From Eleginops maclovinus (lineage: Eukaryota; Chordata; Actinopteri; Perciformes; Eleginopidae): a stretch of DNA of 64,000 nt. The DNA lies in contig NC_086362.1 of assembly GCF_036324505.1 (NCBI RefSeq), forward strand, positions 8,739,043-8,803,042. The letters run 5' to 3'. Position numbers and translations under genes: made by a program. Of this stretch, positions 1-63,090 are shown piece after piece (within the stretch, counting starts at the first letter, position 1; each line of letters starts with the position of its first letter). A model generated the notes under the pieces. The model was not told the DNA's origin. It ran no database searches and saw only the letters and a program-made list of their open reading frames with translations.

Positions 1-96
1 AGAGCCAACCTGAGAATCTCCACCATGTTGCATGAATGCATGAAATGTCATGTCAGAAATTAAACTAGAGGAAAAGTAGAAGAAAAATCTTCTTAC

Positions 97-2622
<2,526 letters not shown>

Positions 2623-2790
2623 TTTGTCCCAACAACACGATGTTACAGTACCACAGTTAAGTTGTGATATGCGGTGTTGCTGTCAACAAACACCGGCCGC
2701 TAATGCTAGCGGAAGTAGAATTACGTCACTGTCATGTCATTGAGCTAACTTCTCTCACAGGAAGTAGAAAACGGAAAATTAAATAATATA
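2623..2790 (-). promoter_or_regulatory. plaa 5' UTR and proximal promoter
   Basis: The bases just upstream of the plaa ATG are GC-richer than the flanks. They carry two ETS-type GGAAGTAGAA motifs (about 2711 and 2761) and a CRE-like TTACGTCACT at 2721-2730. No TATA box is evident. The transcription start is inferred, not seen. Confidence 0.5.
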
Positions 2791-3705
2791 AAATTCACAA
2801 TTTTAGAAATTACTTCACAAATATTTTTTATAATATTCATTTGGAAAATTATGGTTTTCAAAGTGAAGAAGAAACAACAAAACATCTAAATCATGAGGGT
2901 CAGCAGCCATCGTTTAAAGATATCATGATTTAATTAAGGTAGTAGGCTGCTTCGAGTAAAAACAATAAACATGTGCTTGAATAATAATAGTGCAACCGGA
3001 GTTTTTAAGGAGTTATTATTTAATGTTATCATTTAATGTATCTTTTTAATTTTACAAGAGGATTTAAGTGGTTTGCCTCCAGATGTAATACTCCTTTTTC
3101 ACCACAAGATAGCAGCAAACTGTTTTCCCTGCTGCTGTTGCTGCTGCACTGCGCTCAACAGAGTCCACCGCCCACCTGTTTGTCAAGCTACCGAAAACCA
3201 CCAGTATTTAACAGGAAAGGAAAGGTGCATTTTTATTCAATAAACATAGAGATTTTATTTGAGTAGCAGGAACAGAGTCTAGCATTCATAAGCTTCCACC
3301 AAACACAGGCTTCATTAAGCTTTTGAATATAAATGTTTGTAGTAATCGAAAGAACCAAATGAAATAACGAATAAGATTCAAACTTAACATTCATTTATTA
3401 TAACGTAAAGTATCTTGTTGGTTTGTTATGGTTTCTTTACATAAAGGATATCAAAATACCTTCTAAAGAACATGCTTGTCAGAGGACTGCTAAATATAAC
3501 CAATTACCAAAGGTGATGCTGTTGATTACTCAACATTGGTATGAAATAATAGGAAAACACATTTGACGAAATTGAACCAGTTGTTTAGTTATTTATTTGG
3601 ATTCATTTGTTTAGTTATTTATGTGACTAAAAATAATTGTTCTTCTGGTAAATTAAAAACTTCAATAAATATATCGTTATATAAACGTTTTATTTTGTAG
3701 TAATA
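2791..3705. other. intergenic spacer between divergent plaa and zdhhc21
   Basis: About 0.9 kb, strongly AT-rich. It has open frames of less than 80 codons, no recognisable repeat and no RNA gene. It probably holds the outer promoter regions of both genes. Confidence 0.6.
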
Positions 3706-3834
3706 CCGGAAGTGTGTTTTATTATATTGCAGGTGTTACACCGCTGCTCCTGTCCAGCCCACAGAGGCTCGGATGAGGAAGTAGCTACACTGATGTTACG
3801 TGCCCCGAATAAGGAATAGGACAGCACGAAAAAA
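3706..3834 (+). promoter_or_regulatory. zdhhc21 core promoter and likely non-coding exon 1
   Basis: A strong ETS motif, ACCGGAAGTG, lies at about 3706-3715. It is followed by a GC-richer stretch that ends in a good 5' splice site (AAAAAA/GTATGT at 3835). A matching acceptor, GGTGCAG/G, at 4617 leads into the ATG exon. Exon boundaries are inferred from splice signals only. Confidence 0.5.
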
Positions 3835-4423
3835 GTATGTATCTTTTCATTTTATCGTAGGAAATCATGACTTTTGCTCAAAACGTTGAATTGTGTAATT
3901 TTTATATAAACATGAGGTAATTAAATCACGTTAGCCCGCTTCTGTTAGCTCTGAAGCTACAGTATAGAGCCAAGCCCATCGCGGCTCCAGTGTTATCAGC
4001 AGTATAAAGGATGGAGAAGGCGAAGCTTGGCAATAACAGGGTTACCAGTGCAGACTAGCAGGTTTATCATCACTGGTGTCAGGCTGGGCTAGATTAGCAC
4101 AACCTGATCATGTGTAAAGTATGTGTAAGGTGATGCTAGGTGGTTAGGGTTGGGCTTGTTAATAGACACCTGCTTGATGACACAGTAGTAGCAGATAGTA
4201 GTAGGCCTGTGTGGACCAATTGAAAAACATGACCCAATATTCCCTCCTCAAGCCATGACAGATACCTAAATCATTTCATTTTGGTTTTGGTCAGTCATAT
4301 ACAGAAACATTTTCAATGCTATGTACAATTATTTAACGTAAAATGTCACCGCTTTGATTCAATTATTGGTACCACTGAATGATGATAATGACGATGATGA
4401 TAATGTGATCCTAGTCTTTTACA

Positions 4424-4530
4424 CAGTGTTGGGAAGGTTACTTGTAAAATGCAATAGAGAACATGTTATCAATTTCCACTTATAGTTACTCCCTCTCACT
4501 GTTATGAATAATAACAATCCAGTACAACAT
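4424..4530 (+). repeat. MITE-like repeat end in zdhhc21 intron 1
   Basis: CAGTGTTGGGAAGGTTACTT, followed by AAAATGCAATAGAG, resembles the terminal sequence of a dispersed fish element recalled from memory as 'CAGTGTTGGGAAGGTTACTTTTAAAATGTAATAG'. Only one end is clear. A short GAT-rich stretch (4381-4404) lies just upstream. Confidence 0.45.
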
Positions 4531-4631
4531 GTATGTCAAGTTTTTCAAGATGTTTGAGGGTGGGGGATGTGATATCAGCCACTTCTATCTAAAGCAGATC
4601 TGCATGTGTCGGTGCAGGTTTCCAAGCAGCC

Positions 4632-4785
4632 ATGAAGCTACGACTGCACTTTGTGGTGGACCCTATGGGCTGGCTGTGTATCAGCATGGTGTTTGGGATC
4701 TGGCTCTACAACACCTTCTTTATCCCTAAACTGGTTCTGTTTCCACATTACAACGAGGGACACATCCCCTGGGCCATCGTAGTTT
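4632..4785 (+). CDS. zdhhc21: zdhhc21 coding exon 1
   Basis: ATG at 4632, donor GTAGTTT/GTGCGT. It encodes residues 1-51 with the first membrane segment and [13 protein letters not shown]. The exon itself probably begins at 4618 after GGTGCAG. Confidence 0.95.
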
Positions 4786-5523
4786 GTGCGTATCCTTTGT
4801 CAGACACAGATAAAGAGATTAAAAAGTACATTTCTTAACTGTTGGGGAGGAAATTGAACACTGTGTACTCCCTTAGGTTATTACATTGCATCAGGACTCT
4901 GCTTGGCAGCCCTATTCAGAGCTTCTACAGCGGATCCTGGCCGTCTTCCTGTGGACCCCAAAATACCTCACTCGGGTATGGATCCACATCCAGGGTTTCA
5001 GATTCAGGGAATATAATTAAATATTTTATTGATGTCTTATTACATTATAGCATATCATTGCAACTACCTGCTATGAAGACATTCAGATACATTAAAATGC
5101 TCCTTTTGTTACAAGGACATAACTTAACAATATATACCTGACTGATTAAATACAGAGTTCTAGAAATATAGAAATATAGGCATGTGTTCCAAGTAAGATT
5201 TGAATAGAGTTTTTATAAGTATGTTTTTATCATATAAAAACATACTAGGTTCGATAATGGGAATTAATAAGCTGTGGGTCACAGGACTCAGATGGACTGG
5301 ACAGTTATATATATCTGGAGTCATTCTTCTTATTTAGTCTGTAAATATGTTATTACTGTGTCTGCTAATGATCATTTTATCTGTGATATTTTTGTGTCAC
5401 AGAGCGAGAGCACTGGGAGTTGTGCAATAAATGCAACTTAATGAGACCCAAAAGGTCCCACCACTGCAGTCGTTGTGGCCACTGTGTACGCAGAATGGAC
5501 CACCACTGTCCTTGGTAAGGATA

Positions 5524-5607
<84 letters not shown>

Positions 5608-7861
5608 AATGATATGAGGTAATGTTTTGAATCCTGTTTATTTCTTTCCAGGATCAATAACTGTGTGGGAGAAGACAACCACTGGCTCTTCCTGCAGCTC
5701 TGTTTCTACACTCAGGTCCTCAGTCTGTTCACCCTGGTGCTGGACTTCTGCCAGTACTATTACTTCCAGCCCCTCACAGGACTAGACCAGGTACATTCGG
5801 AAAAATGTTGAAATTTACAAACTGTATTTTAGACATGCATGTGTATCAGTATTATTTCATCAAAACCCTTGTGCATCCCCTTAAACATCCTAACAGGATA
5901 CACATAAATGCATCAAAAAACTGCCATGAAATGATGTAGTAATTTTAGGTTCCACTGTTACAGAAACCATATTTGAACCAACTTTAGTCCTGATTATTTC
6001 CACATTTTTTATTATAATTGTACCCTTTTAAATGCAAGTTTGGTTGGTTTCTATGAAAATCACACATATAATTATTATTTTATGATATGGGAATGGTTAT
6101 TTACAACAACTTTGAAGCACCTTTATTTTTTGTGCAGGAAACCAGCAATAACTATACATTTTAGTTTTAATGGAGACATTGATTCCTCAAGATTCTGACT
6201 ATATGCTTTTTAGTTGCACACTTTATTGAAACAAAAACACACCCATCAGACCATAAGGCTTAACCAAAAGTGTCCTTTTTGAGGCATGAAAGTTAAAGTG
6301 CTTGATGCAATATTTCATCACACAAATGTAAGAGCTTTTGTGTTCCTTTTCCTTCTGCCAGGAGAAGTTTACAACACGCCATGAACTGGCTCTGCTGCGA
6401 GTCTCAACGCTGATGGGTCTGATGATGTTTGGTGGCATGAGCAGCTTGTTTTACACTCAGCTGGCTGGCATCCTCTCTGTGAGTACACAGTGAGGACTAA
6501 ACCCTCATTATCATGTTTCAAATGACATCTTCTGCTGTAATTAAGTTAAAAGGGTTATTATGTCGTCTGTTAACAGACTGCAGCAATTATTCCCAAACTA
6601 ATGTAAATCTTTACAGTAACTTTGTAGGATATTTAAAATTGTACTTTTTTGCTTTATAATTTCATTCGTTTGTCCTTTTGAAGAGCAATTGAGCAAATTA
6701 GACAGCAGCACACAGAGCTGCAGACTAAATCAAATGACATTATACACAAAAATAAATAAATCAATGCCAGTAGTGGAGCGATCAATGGGGAAAAAGCAAG
6801 ATATAACTTCTGGGGCTAGGCGGTATGTGCAAGTGTTTGTGCATCCTGTCAATGACAGCATTTACCAGCAAGATATTAAGAATTGCGTTGGTGATATTTT
6901 CCATGGACTAATTCCAGTACAAACCAAAGTCATTTTCAAGCTTTCATCAATACCTTTGTCATAGTTATAATGTTATAATGTCTAGCCTTCATGATGGAAA
7001 GGCTGTTGGCAAGCTGTTTAGAGAAAGATTTCTATGTATGAAAAGATCTTCTCATTTTGCCCCCCACACCCCCCTCCTCCAACCCCTACAGGATACTACT
7101 ACCATTGAGAAGATGGCTCAGTTCTCAAATGAAATGTGAGTATGTTGGTCCTGATGCTTAACCTATTCTCTTCCTTTTTGAGAGTTAGCTCAATACTACG
7201 CTTTAGCAAGCAGCCACTTAACTTAGCTTAGCATAAGGAAAGGAAAAGAGAGGAAACATTTAGTACAACTAATAAGCTAGTTAGCCTCTAGCTCTGTGTA
7301 AAAAGTAAAAAAATACACTTATAAAGCTCACTTAAAATGGGATATCTAATTGACTTGTATGACCTCTGGACAAAGCGGGCTTGCATGCATATAGTCTTTA
7401 TGCTAAGCTAACTGGCTGCTAACTTTAGCTTCTATGGTGGCAAACAAGCACAAACAGGCTAGAACAGATCCAAAAGAGAGAATGCTGGAGATTTAGAAAC
7501 GATGACAATAAAAAAAACACATATTAAGCTCAAAAACAAAAATGACACAATAGTAACATGCTGCACATACAGACTGAATATAAATGCTACACAAATATAT
7601 ATGCATAATATAGTCTTGATTTTTAATCCAAAAGAGAAAGACCAAACAGTGCTAAACAACTCTTCTTCCTGCTGGTCTCTCTCTCAGGGGGAATTTCAAG
7701 TTTTTAACATGATTTTTTTTCTTTTCAGTTATGGCTCAAAGAAATCCTGGCAGTGGGCACTCACTGAAGTTTGTGGCACGCGCTGGAAACTCCTGTGGCT
7801 CATCCCGCTCCGAAGCAGGCAGCCGATCCAAGCCAGTCACAACTTCCGCACCCACGTCTAG
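4632..7861 (+). CDS. zdhhc21: zdhhc21, DHHC palmitoyltransferase 21 (complete)
   Basis: Seven coding exons sum to 798 nt: 265 codons plus TAG, the same length as I recall for human ZDHHC21. Family role: transfer of palmitate from acyl-CoA to protein cysteines at Golgi and plasma membrane; mouse depilated is a Zdhhc21 mutant and reported substrates include eNOS and Src-family kinases. Seen: the N-terminus [14 protein letters not shown]; hydrophobic segments near residues 14-32, 46-66, 134-160 and 177-206; a DPG motif at 71-73; a cysteine-rich domain at 92-126 with [20 protein letters not shown], and the catalytic DHHC at 117-120; a TTxE motif (TTIE) at 210-213; and the C-terminus RTHV. The start is the first ATG after the 4617 acceptor, with GCAGCC before it. 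All key residues are intact. Confidence 0.97.
4877..4975 (+). CDS. zdhhc21: zdhhc21 coding exon 2
   Basis: Acceptor CTCCCTTAG, donor CACTCGG/GTATGG. It encodes [20 protein letters not shown], then [12 protein letters not shown]: membrane segment 2 and the DPG motif. The upstream intron is only 91 nt. Confidence 0.95.
5403..5514 (+). CDS. zdhhc21: zdhhc21 coding exon 3 (cysteine-rich DHHC domain)
   Basis: Acceptor TTGTGTCACAG, donor CCTTG/GTAAGG. It holds the zinc-coordinating C/H pattern and the catalytic DHHC. The preceding intron (4976-5402) shows nothing else. Confidence 0.96.
5527..5602 (+). repeat. (CA)38 microsatellite in zdhhc21 intron 3
   Basis: An uninterrupted AC dinucleotide array that starts 13 nt after the 5' splice site and fills more than half of a 137-nt intron. 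Confidence 0.99.
5652..5790 (+). CDS. zdhhc21: zdhhc21 coding exon 4
   Basis: Acceptor TTTCTTTCCAG, donor CTAGACCAG/GTACAT. It encodes [20 protein letters not shown] and the third membrane segment to [12 protein letters not shown]. The next intron (5791-6361) holds nothing recognisable. Confidence 0.95.
6362..6478 (+). CDS. zdhhc21: zdhhc21 coding exon 5
   Basis: Acceptor CTTCTGCCAG, donor CTCTCT/GTGAGT. It encodes [20 protein letters not shown] and the fourth membrane segment to YTQLAGILS. 39 codons exactly. Intron 6479-7091 has no feature beyond a C-rich acceptor tract. Confidence 0.95.
7092..7135 (+). CDS. zdhhc21: zdhhc21 coding exon 6 (44 nt, TTxE motif)
   Basis: Acceptor CCCCTACAG, donor GAAAT/GTGAGT. 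It encodes [14 protein letters not shown] with the conserved TTxE motif, and ends in phase 2. Confidence 0.93.
7182..7435. repeat. diverged teleost repeat in zdhhc21 intron 6
   Basis: GAGAGTTAGCTCAATAC, CTTAGCTTAGCATAAGGAAA, AGCTAGTTAGCCTCTAGCTC and TATGCTAAGCTAACTGGCTG match from memory the 'GTTAGCTTAGCTTAGCATAAAGACTGG' family common in fish introns. Both arms of the GCTTAGCATAA motif are present in opposite orientation near the two ends. Confidence 0.55.
7729..7861 (+). CDS. zdhhc21: zdhhc21 coding exon 7 and stop
   Basis: Acceptor TTCTTTTCAG; reading frame [20 protein letters not shown], then [12 protein letters not shown], ending RTHV and TAG at 7859-7861. The GTRWK.LW.IP block is conserved in the ZDHHC21 C-terminal tail as I recall it. 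Confidence 0.96.
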
Positions 7862-10310
7862 GGCCGGTAGCTCCACAGTACCTCCTGCCTGCACAGATGG
7901 TGGGTGCTGCCATGATGAAACACTGAAAAACAAACTTTGAATCCATCTGCTCGCCTTCACCGTCCTCTTATGTGCAGTGGGAGCCGGGCAGCAGGTTTGT
8001 GGATATTCTCCGCTTTTTTTCCTCTTTTTTTTTTTTGCCTTTCTCCACAAGGCCTGACAGTACACAGGGTCAAGAAACACCTAAAGGGACTGATGGGAAA
8101 ATGTTGCTTTTTGTATTCACTGTGACTGCTACTTTCAGCAATTGGAAAACACTTTTAATGGCTATTCGAAGGAATGAAAAAGCTGGCGAAAGGGACCCCT
8201 CTCAGGTTACTTTGACAAAGAGCCTTCACTACTGACCTTCAATCAGCTGCAGACAGAACCAGAGTGACTATAAGAAAGGCGTGTTTTTGTATAAAGTTTG
8301 TGCCTTGTTTCTTTTAACTATGCCATTTTTATTTATCATGCATGAGCAGTTTTTTAATGTGTTGTGGTTGGTGGTCTTATTGTGAATAGTGAAGGGATCT
8401 GGAATTCCTTTAATCTGAGATCAAACGATGATTCATGAATGTTTTCTTGGATTGTTTTCTGAACACTTTATCTATCATTTGAGGTTTTATGACGCTTGAC
8501 CACAGAGCAAAGTCCATAACTTGAATACATGACATTTTTATGACACACATGACAGGCCGGGTATGAAGGTGTGTAGTAGCAAGCCGACAGTTAGCACTTC
8601 ACCGTGCCATGGAAAAAAACTTAGAAACAACTTTATTGTTTATTGGAACAAGGCTGTAAATGTCGTAGGCGAACCCGCTGTATAGCCAAGATGTTTCTCT
8701 GAGTATAATAGACATTCCACAGCCAATTAATATTATCACCTTATCATATCCTGTTGTGTAACTCTTATTGAAAGGGTTTAAGTGTCAAATGTTATCCTCG
8801 AAGATAAACCACTTTTTATGTTGGAAGAATAGTTCGACATTTTGGGAAATACAATGATATCAATTTCCTCATCTTCAACAGTCTCTATAAAGAAAATATA
8901 AGTAACTACTTGAATATCTAACTTATTCTTTAACTCAGTCTGTCAACCATAGCACTTACAATGCATGAGCACAAATGAAGTTTGAACAAATCTCTCATTG
9001 TATTACTCCTGACTAGAATTTGTGGTTGATATGCTTTTGAAGTTAAGTTTTAAATGTGTCTGAATGTTTGTAAATGCATATATTTAATAATAGGACAAAA
9101 ACTAGAAGATAAGTCGTCATGTGGTGACAAAACACAGATTTATTTAGGCTGGTTTTGCTGTAACGCTATGGTACTGTTACGAGATTTTATTGAATCATTT
9201 AACAGGATATATAAGGAGAAGATGATTCAGTGCATAATCATAAAGCGTGGTTGTCACAGTGTGTAAAACTGGGCAATTCTATAGATAGACCTGTACGTAA
9301 ACAAAGCTTGCCAAGTGTGGGAAATATAACAACATCCAAGTAGTTTTAAGTGCCTTTTATAGGTGTTATTTTTACTCTCACGGTACATCATCATTATCAC
9401 GTTGGTCTCCATAAAAGCCAAAGACATGGGGAAACGTTGCAATAGTCAACAAGCATTCAGTAAATGCATGTTTCACCAAATTTATGAAGGTTGTGGTTCA
9501 ATATTATGCACTGATTTTCACACTGGTACTCAGTGAGTTTCACTGGATCTATTGAAAGGAAGTCTCAATTTAAAGTTATTCGATTTATGTGTTTTATTCT
9601 TATTTTGAATCAGATTGTTTGCTTTTGCTCGAGTGTGTTGATAACTGGTTTTTATAACTCAGATTCAGGTTCTTGTTTGTGATTTGTTTTATTTTGTGGT
9701 AGGATAATGACTGGGCAAAAATGTATGATTGTCATTAAATAAGGGGTACCGATTACTTTAAGAAGTATGTTTTAAAAGCAATAAGCATTGTGTTAAAGTA
9801 AAAGCCATTGCATTGTTACAACAGTAGTGGAAATCTCAAATGTATTTTGAAGTATGTAGCTGGACAGATGACACACTAACCAGCGTTTACCTGACTTAAA
9901 ACATCAATACTTCAGTAACCTCAGCCAGGATTAACACTACTGTAGCTGCTTTGTGTAGTTTTCCAGTTTTTTCATTTACAGTTACATAAAACACTGGTTT
10001 GAGTTTGTTAGGTTTGAATACAGAGCTGCAGACTAGAGGTGTGTTATATGGCGTCCCCCAGGGCTCTCAGTTGGTATCTGTGCATTTTTCTTCACACTGT
10101 CCATTTGCTGTACTCCGAATGTCTTTTCAAGCTTCATTATGTTTGATTCATACCTCAAACCATACCTTAAGTTTTGTGAATTAAATAAATACACAATGAA
10201 TATGTCATACATTTCTTTTTGTTTATTTTTGCCCATGTAACAGTTTAATTGTGGTTATATAAATCATTCTATTCATGTTCTATTAGCTCAAAATGTTTGT
10301 GGTAAATAAA
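7862..10310 (+). other. zdhhc21: zdhhc21 3' UTR with two poly(A) signals
   Basis: No coding potential follows the stop for 2.4 kb. AATAAA occurs at 10184-10189, followed by a T-rich stretch, and again at 10305-10310. The 3' end is therefore inferred near 10.2-10.35 kb. The UTR is AT-rich with T runs at 8015-8036. Confidence 0.55.
8824..8860 (+). repeat. fragment of a teleost dispersed repeat within the zdhhc21 3' UTR
   Basis: ATAGTTCGACATTTTGGGAA, followed by ATAC, matches the start of the same dispersed family as the copy at 7182-7435 as I recall it. The remainder has decayed. Confidence 0.5.
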
Positions 10311-13300
10311 GTCCTCTGGATATATTACAAGCATACCGAGTTTTATATTTAAGTATCCCTGATAAACAATTCTTTCCAGCAGTTTGAATCTTTGGAGATT
10401 CCCATATTGGAGAGCAATGCCAAAAGAGAAGGAATAGATGGAGCGTCTTCAAAGACTGCAGACAAATTACTTCCCTTTGTCTACTAAGTGAAGTAATCAG
10501 CCGTAAAATATGTAATGTAATGGATAGAGGCCCTCAGTCAGACATGACAAGATTGATCCTGTTCAACAAGTCCAGTACTTAGCGAGATAATTATTTACCT
10601 TAGACTAGTAGCATTTAAATGATCTCATAATAATCAGTCATGGAAAAGATATTCACTTTTTTATTCAAAAGACTAGCCAATGTTGAAGTAAATACCTGAT
10701 TCTGGGTCATTAAAGTCAGACAGCCTGATTCCCCCCGTGCATTGTGTGTGTCAAGTCACAATAAGAGCAGCAGTTCAGTTCTTGCCATTGTCCCCATCTT
10801 ATGTCTCAGTGAGGCGTGTGTAACGTGTGCATGATCCGTGAACATAATCTATGTGCTTTGTCTAAAATGGTCACATCTTTCAAACATACACTGAACACAC
10901 GGCCATACACACACGCACATTTTATTGCCCTCAGCAACCCCAAAGGGCTGGGTCTCATAGGCTATGGATAATATAGAAATGTCATGTCACAAATATCCTA
11001 AAACATCCTGTAATCAGGTTTCCTTACATCCTGTTAGGAAACAAATTATTCTATTGAATCACAGATGTATATTATAACTTTTTGTGAGTGTTTCTTTACA
11101 TATTCTGCAATGAAGTTCTATAACATAGTCTTAACCAACCAAAACCGCTGATTTTTCCACAGCTCCAATTAGGTCATCACGTACTAAATTGTGGTTCCGG
11201 GATTAAGATTTGAATGGCTACTGCTTGATCTTAAGCGATGTGCTTTTTTTATAGATAGAATTAAAGGGATAAATAGAAACCCTCTATAAATATAGTACTG
11301 GAACCAATTCAACTTCTTTTATTGTTTTCAGAACTAACATCCAAACCCGTTTTTATGATTTAATCGCTAACACAAACAAACCAGAGTGTTTTAATGAGGC
11401 TGGCTGGAATTTAATTAGTGTGTTTGGGCTGTGGCATATGAAAATAAAAAGAGCCCCATGCAGATAATAGCAGTCTGCAGCGACCTGGGTTAAATGTGCT
11501 TCTAATCTCTGGTAATGGTTGTTCAACTGGACTAATTAAATAAGTGACCACCTGCTACTCTTACAGTCTATGACATCTGGCTGAACAAAAGAAATAATTA
11601 GCCACATGCTTGATAAACATAAACTATATGCTTGCATCAGTTATCTCTGCAATACGAGGCTGTTTACCTGTCTGGGTTTGGAGTTAGTGGCTTGGCGTGT
11701 TCTGTGCCATTTCGCCAAGCCTAGACATGGATTAAGTCTCTGAGATGGACGATATGATTTATGATCGGATCACAAATTATGGGTTCGCATGATCATTTTT
11801 CGATTTCTATCCATATGGGCCATTTTGCTTATACGAGTTGGTGATTATAGGGTCATCCCCAAAGATCAGTAATGCTTTACTCAGAGGATTTTGATTTATT
11901 TAGTGCTTCAGGTAAGATCCAAAATGTTTGATAATCAATGTGTTGTAGTAGTGGTGTTTCTTATCATTAAGGAAAAGCTCTTTTTTTCTTGATGCAAAGA
12001 AAATGATGCAAAGAAAATCCAATCTGCTTTCTTAATCTTTAAAAAATGTGTCTCACAGACCTGATCTTGGTAAAAAACGTTGACATAGTAAAAAACTATT
12101 ACTGTATTCTTTGTCACTGTTCATAAGGGCATAATTAGATTTTTCAGACCTCAGTGAGTCATATGTGCGTGTGTTTCCAGTGGCAGGTGTCTGCTACGTT
12201 CCTCCATCTTCAGCTCCGCTGCTGAACTTCCTGAACGCAGAGGTATTGATTGGTGTATTGATTTTCAAATAAGCTCACATTGTAGAAAGTAGAAATCCAA
12301 TTAAAAATGTTGAACTTGAAACAGTTAATCCTATCAACACGATGAAATGTATCGATTTTGCGCTCAAAATCAATAAGGTGCACAGATCGGCCCTGAACGT
12401 TTCCTTTCTCAAAAAGAATGAAGGACACATTTCAGGACAGCTGAATGATGTCACTGATAAAGAAATGTAAACAGGATAAATTCCCTGTAAGGACTCTTAT
12501 GAACAAAGAACTTAAAAGAAAGAAAAATGTAATTGTCTTGTTTGGGATCGGGCGGCTACTGCTTTGAAAACCGATGCTCAATATGAAAAATGTATTATAT
12601 CTTTTATTAACCATGCTTTACAGCCAGGGTTTTTTTTCATAAGTAATGCATACCTTTTAGTTGTGGTCCTCTGAAACACAAGTTTTAAAATGAATCTTTA
12701 TGAGAAATTCTCATTAGAGTGGAAGAAGTTATTAAGTCACATGGTGATAAAACATGGTTAAATATGTTTTTGGAGGTGTTCAAGATGGCCCAATGCTCTA
12801 TGAAAATGTAAAACTACAATATAAATATAATAAAAAGCCTTACAGAGCCCTAAAACCATGCTAGGTCACTTTATTTATGGTTTAAAAAAGGTGGGTCCTG
12901 GGTGCTGTAGGGCGAAGTTAAAACAACATAGTAAAAAGTTAAAATAATAGTAAAACTGAATCAACAATTAAGATAACATACCTAAACAAAGGGGAGATAA
13001 ATAAATGGAAAGGTTTGAATAATACTACTGATATAGAGTCATTTCTCCTTCATGCTGACATTTGTCTTCCTCGATGGCTGCTGAGTGTCTCATTGTTCTC
13101 TGCGTTTAAGAGCCAATTTAAATGTCCAGCTCCTAATTAGTGCTTTATTAAAGTCAGGTGCAGAGAAAAGGTCATCTCAGAGCAGTCAATTATTAAAGGC
13201 AGCTATGTAGAGCAAAGAGCGGTACAGCAAACATACAGCATGATGTCTTCACTGCAGGTGTATGATCAGAGCGGTAAGTCTTCATTTACATATGAGTTGT

Positions 13301-14090
13301 CAGTTGTATTCTGTTCAGCAACTTCTGATATATATGTGGCATTTTTGAGCATTAACACAGATTGTTTCCGTATTTGTTGTAACTAATGCTGAGTTACTGT
13401 TTGTAAATCCACCCACCTTGTGTGGGGAAATCCAGCTGCCCCAGAGAGGAGGAGAGGAATGTGGCAGGAGAGAAAAGGTCTTTTCAGCTGGCATTCAGAT
13501 ACATGGAGATTTGCATGGACATGCCAAAAGTCTTTATTCAGGAGTCAAAAATACAGATAATCCCTGACACTGAGGGGAAACCAAAGCAACAGGTCTCTTG
13601 GCTTGAGCTACATGATTGGTTTATATATTGAACCATCAAATTGACATTGACAAAATACTAATCACGATGCAGAAGTAATATTATGAATAACCTTTACCTC
13701 AGAACAACCAGAACTTTGAATCGGCTTTGTAATTCCATGTCATGCTTATTCATATTTAACTTCACTACAATTGCAATATAGTACTTTTTAAAATACTTTC
13801 AAGGTTGGGATTATTGATATAAAATATAAATCTAATGAATTATGATGTCTAATTAGGAATACTATAATAGTATACCTGGCAGTATAAAAAAGAATGAAAG
13901 TTTTTACATTAAAATGATTTAATGGATCACTAACTATGATCTAGTGTTGTAATTATTCCTAAAATGTCCATTCTGCATGATGAGTCCAGTTTAGACTTTA
14001 AGTATAAATTCAATATAATTATTTTGTATTTTAAGCAAGTATTAAAATGACTTCTTTCTCCCCTGAGCAGGGATCTGAGGCTGCTCCTTT
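10311..14090. other. zdhhc21-nfib intergenic region
   Basis: About 3.8 kb of AT-rich sequence with only short open frames. One exon-like GC island is listed separately at 12181-12242. No tRNA, rRNA or recognisable transposon was seen. Confidence 0.6.
12181..12242 (+). other. orphan exon-like segment with acceptor and donor
   Basis: A 62-nt island, clearly GC-richer than its flanks, preceded by GTGTGTTTCCAG and followed by GTATTG. Two plus-strand frames are open; one reads AGVCYVPPSSAPLLNFLNAE. I do not recognise the peptide. It could be a non-coding upstream nfib exon, a relic exon of a lost gene, or chance. Confidence 0.25.
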
Positions 14091-14355
14091 GTGGATACCT
14101 CCCAGCTCTGTTAGGGAGGACAGGGGGGAGGTTGGTGTGGGAAGGGGGTGGTGAGGGTTGCAGGGTCAGGGCTGTCTGTAATTACCACAGTCAGGTTCAA
14201 GTCACTGGTCAAGTTGTTGCTGCTTTCTTTCCCTTCTTCTTCCCTTCCCATGATGCATCATTGTGAAGGCCTGGCCTCCGTGTGGCACAGCATGCCTCCA
14301 CTGCCTCCTCTGTGATTAGGTGTCTCATCCTCCACATGACAGGCGGAGCACCGGG
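14091..14355 (+). promoter_or_regulatory. nfib: probable 5' UTR or promoter of the distal nfib first exon
   Basis: GC-richer than the upstream 4 kb and ends directly at the MAGK start codon. It contains G-rich runs at 14121-14160 and a pyrimidine-rich block at 14223-14248. No TATA box at a convincing distance. Extent of the transcript is unknown. Confidence 0.4.

Positions 14356-63090
<48,735 letters not shown>

Noticed and set aside
14320..14355. GTG-initiated N-terminal extension of nfib exon A
   Set aside because: An in-frame ATG at 14356 matches the start of the related NFIA isoform segment; GTG initiation is not needed.
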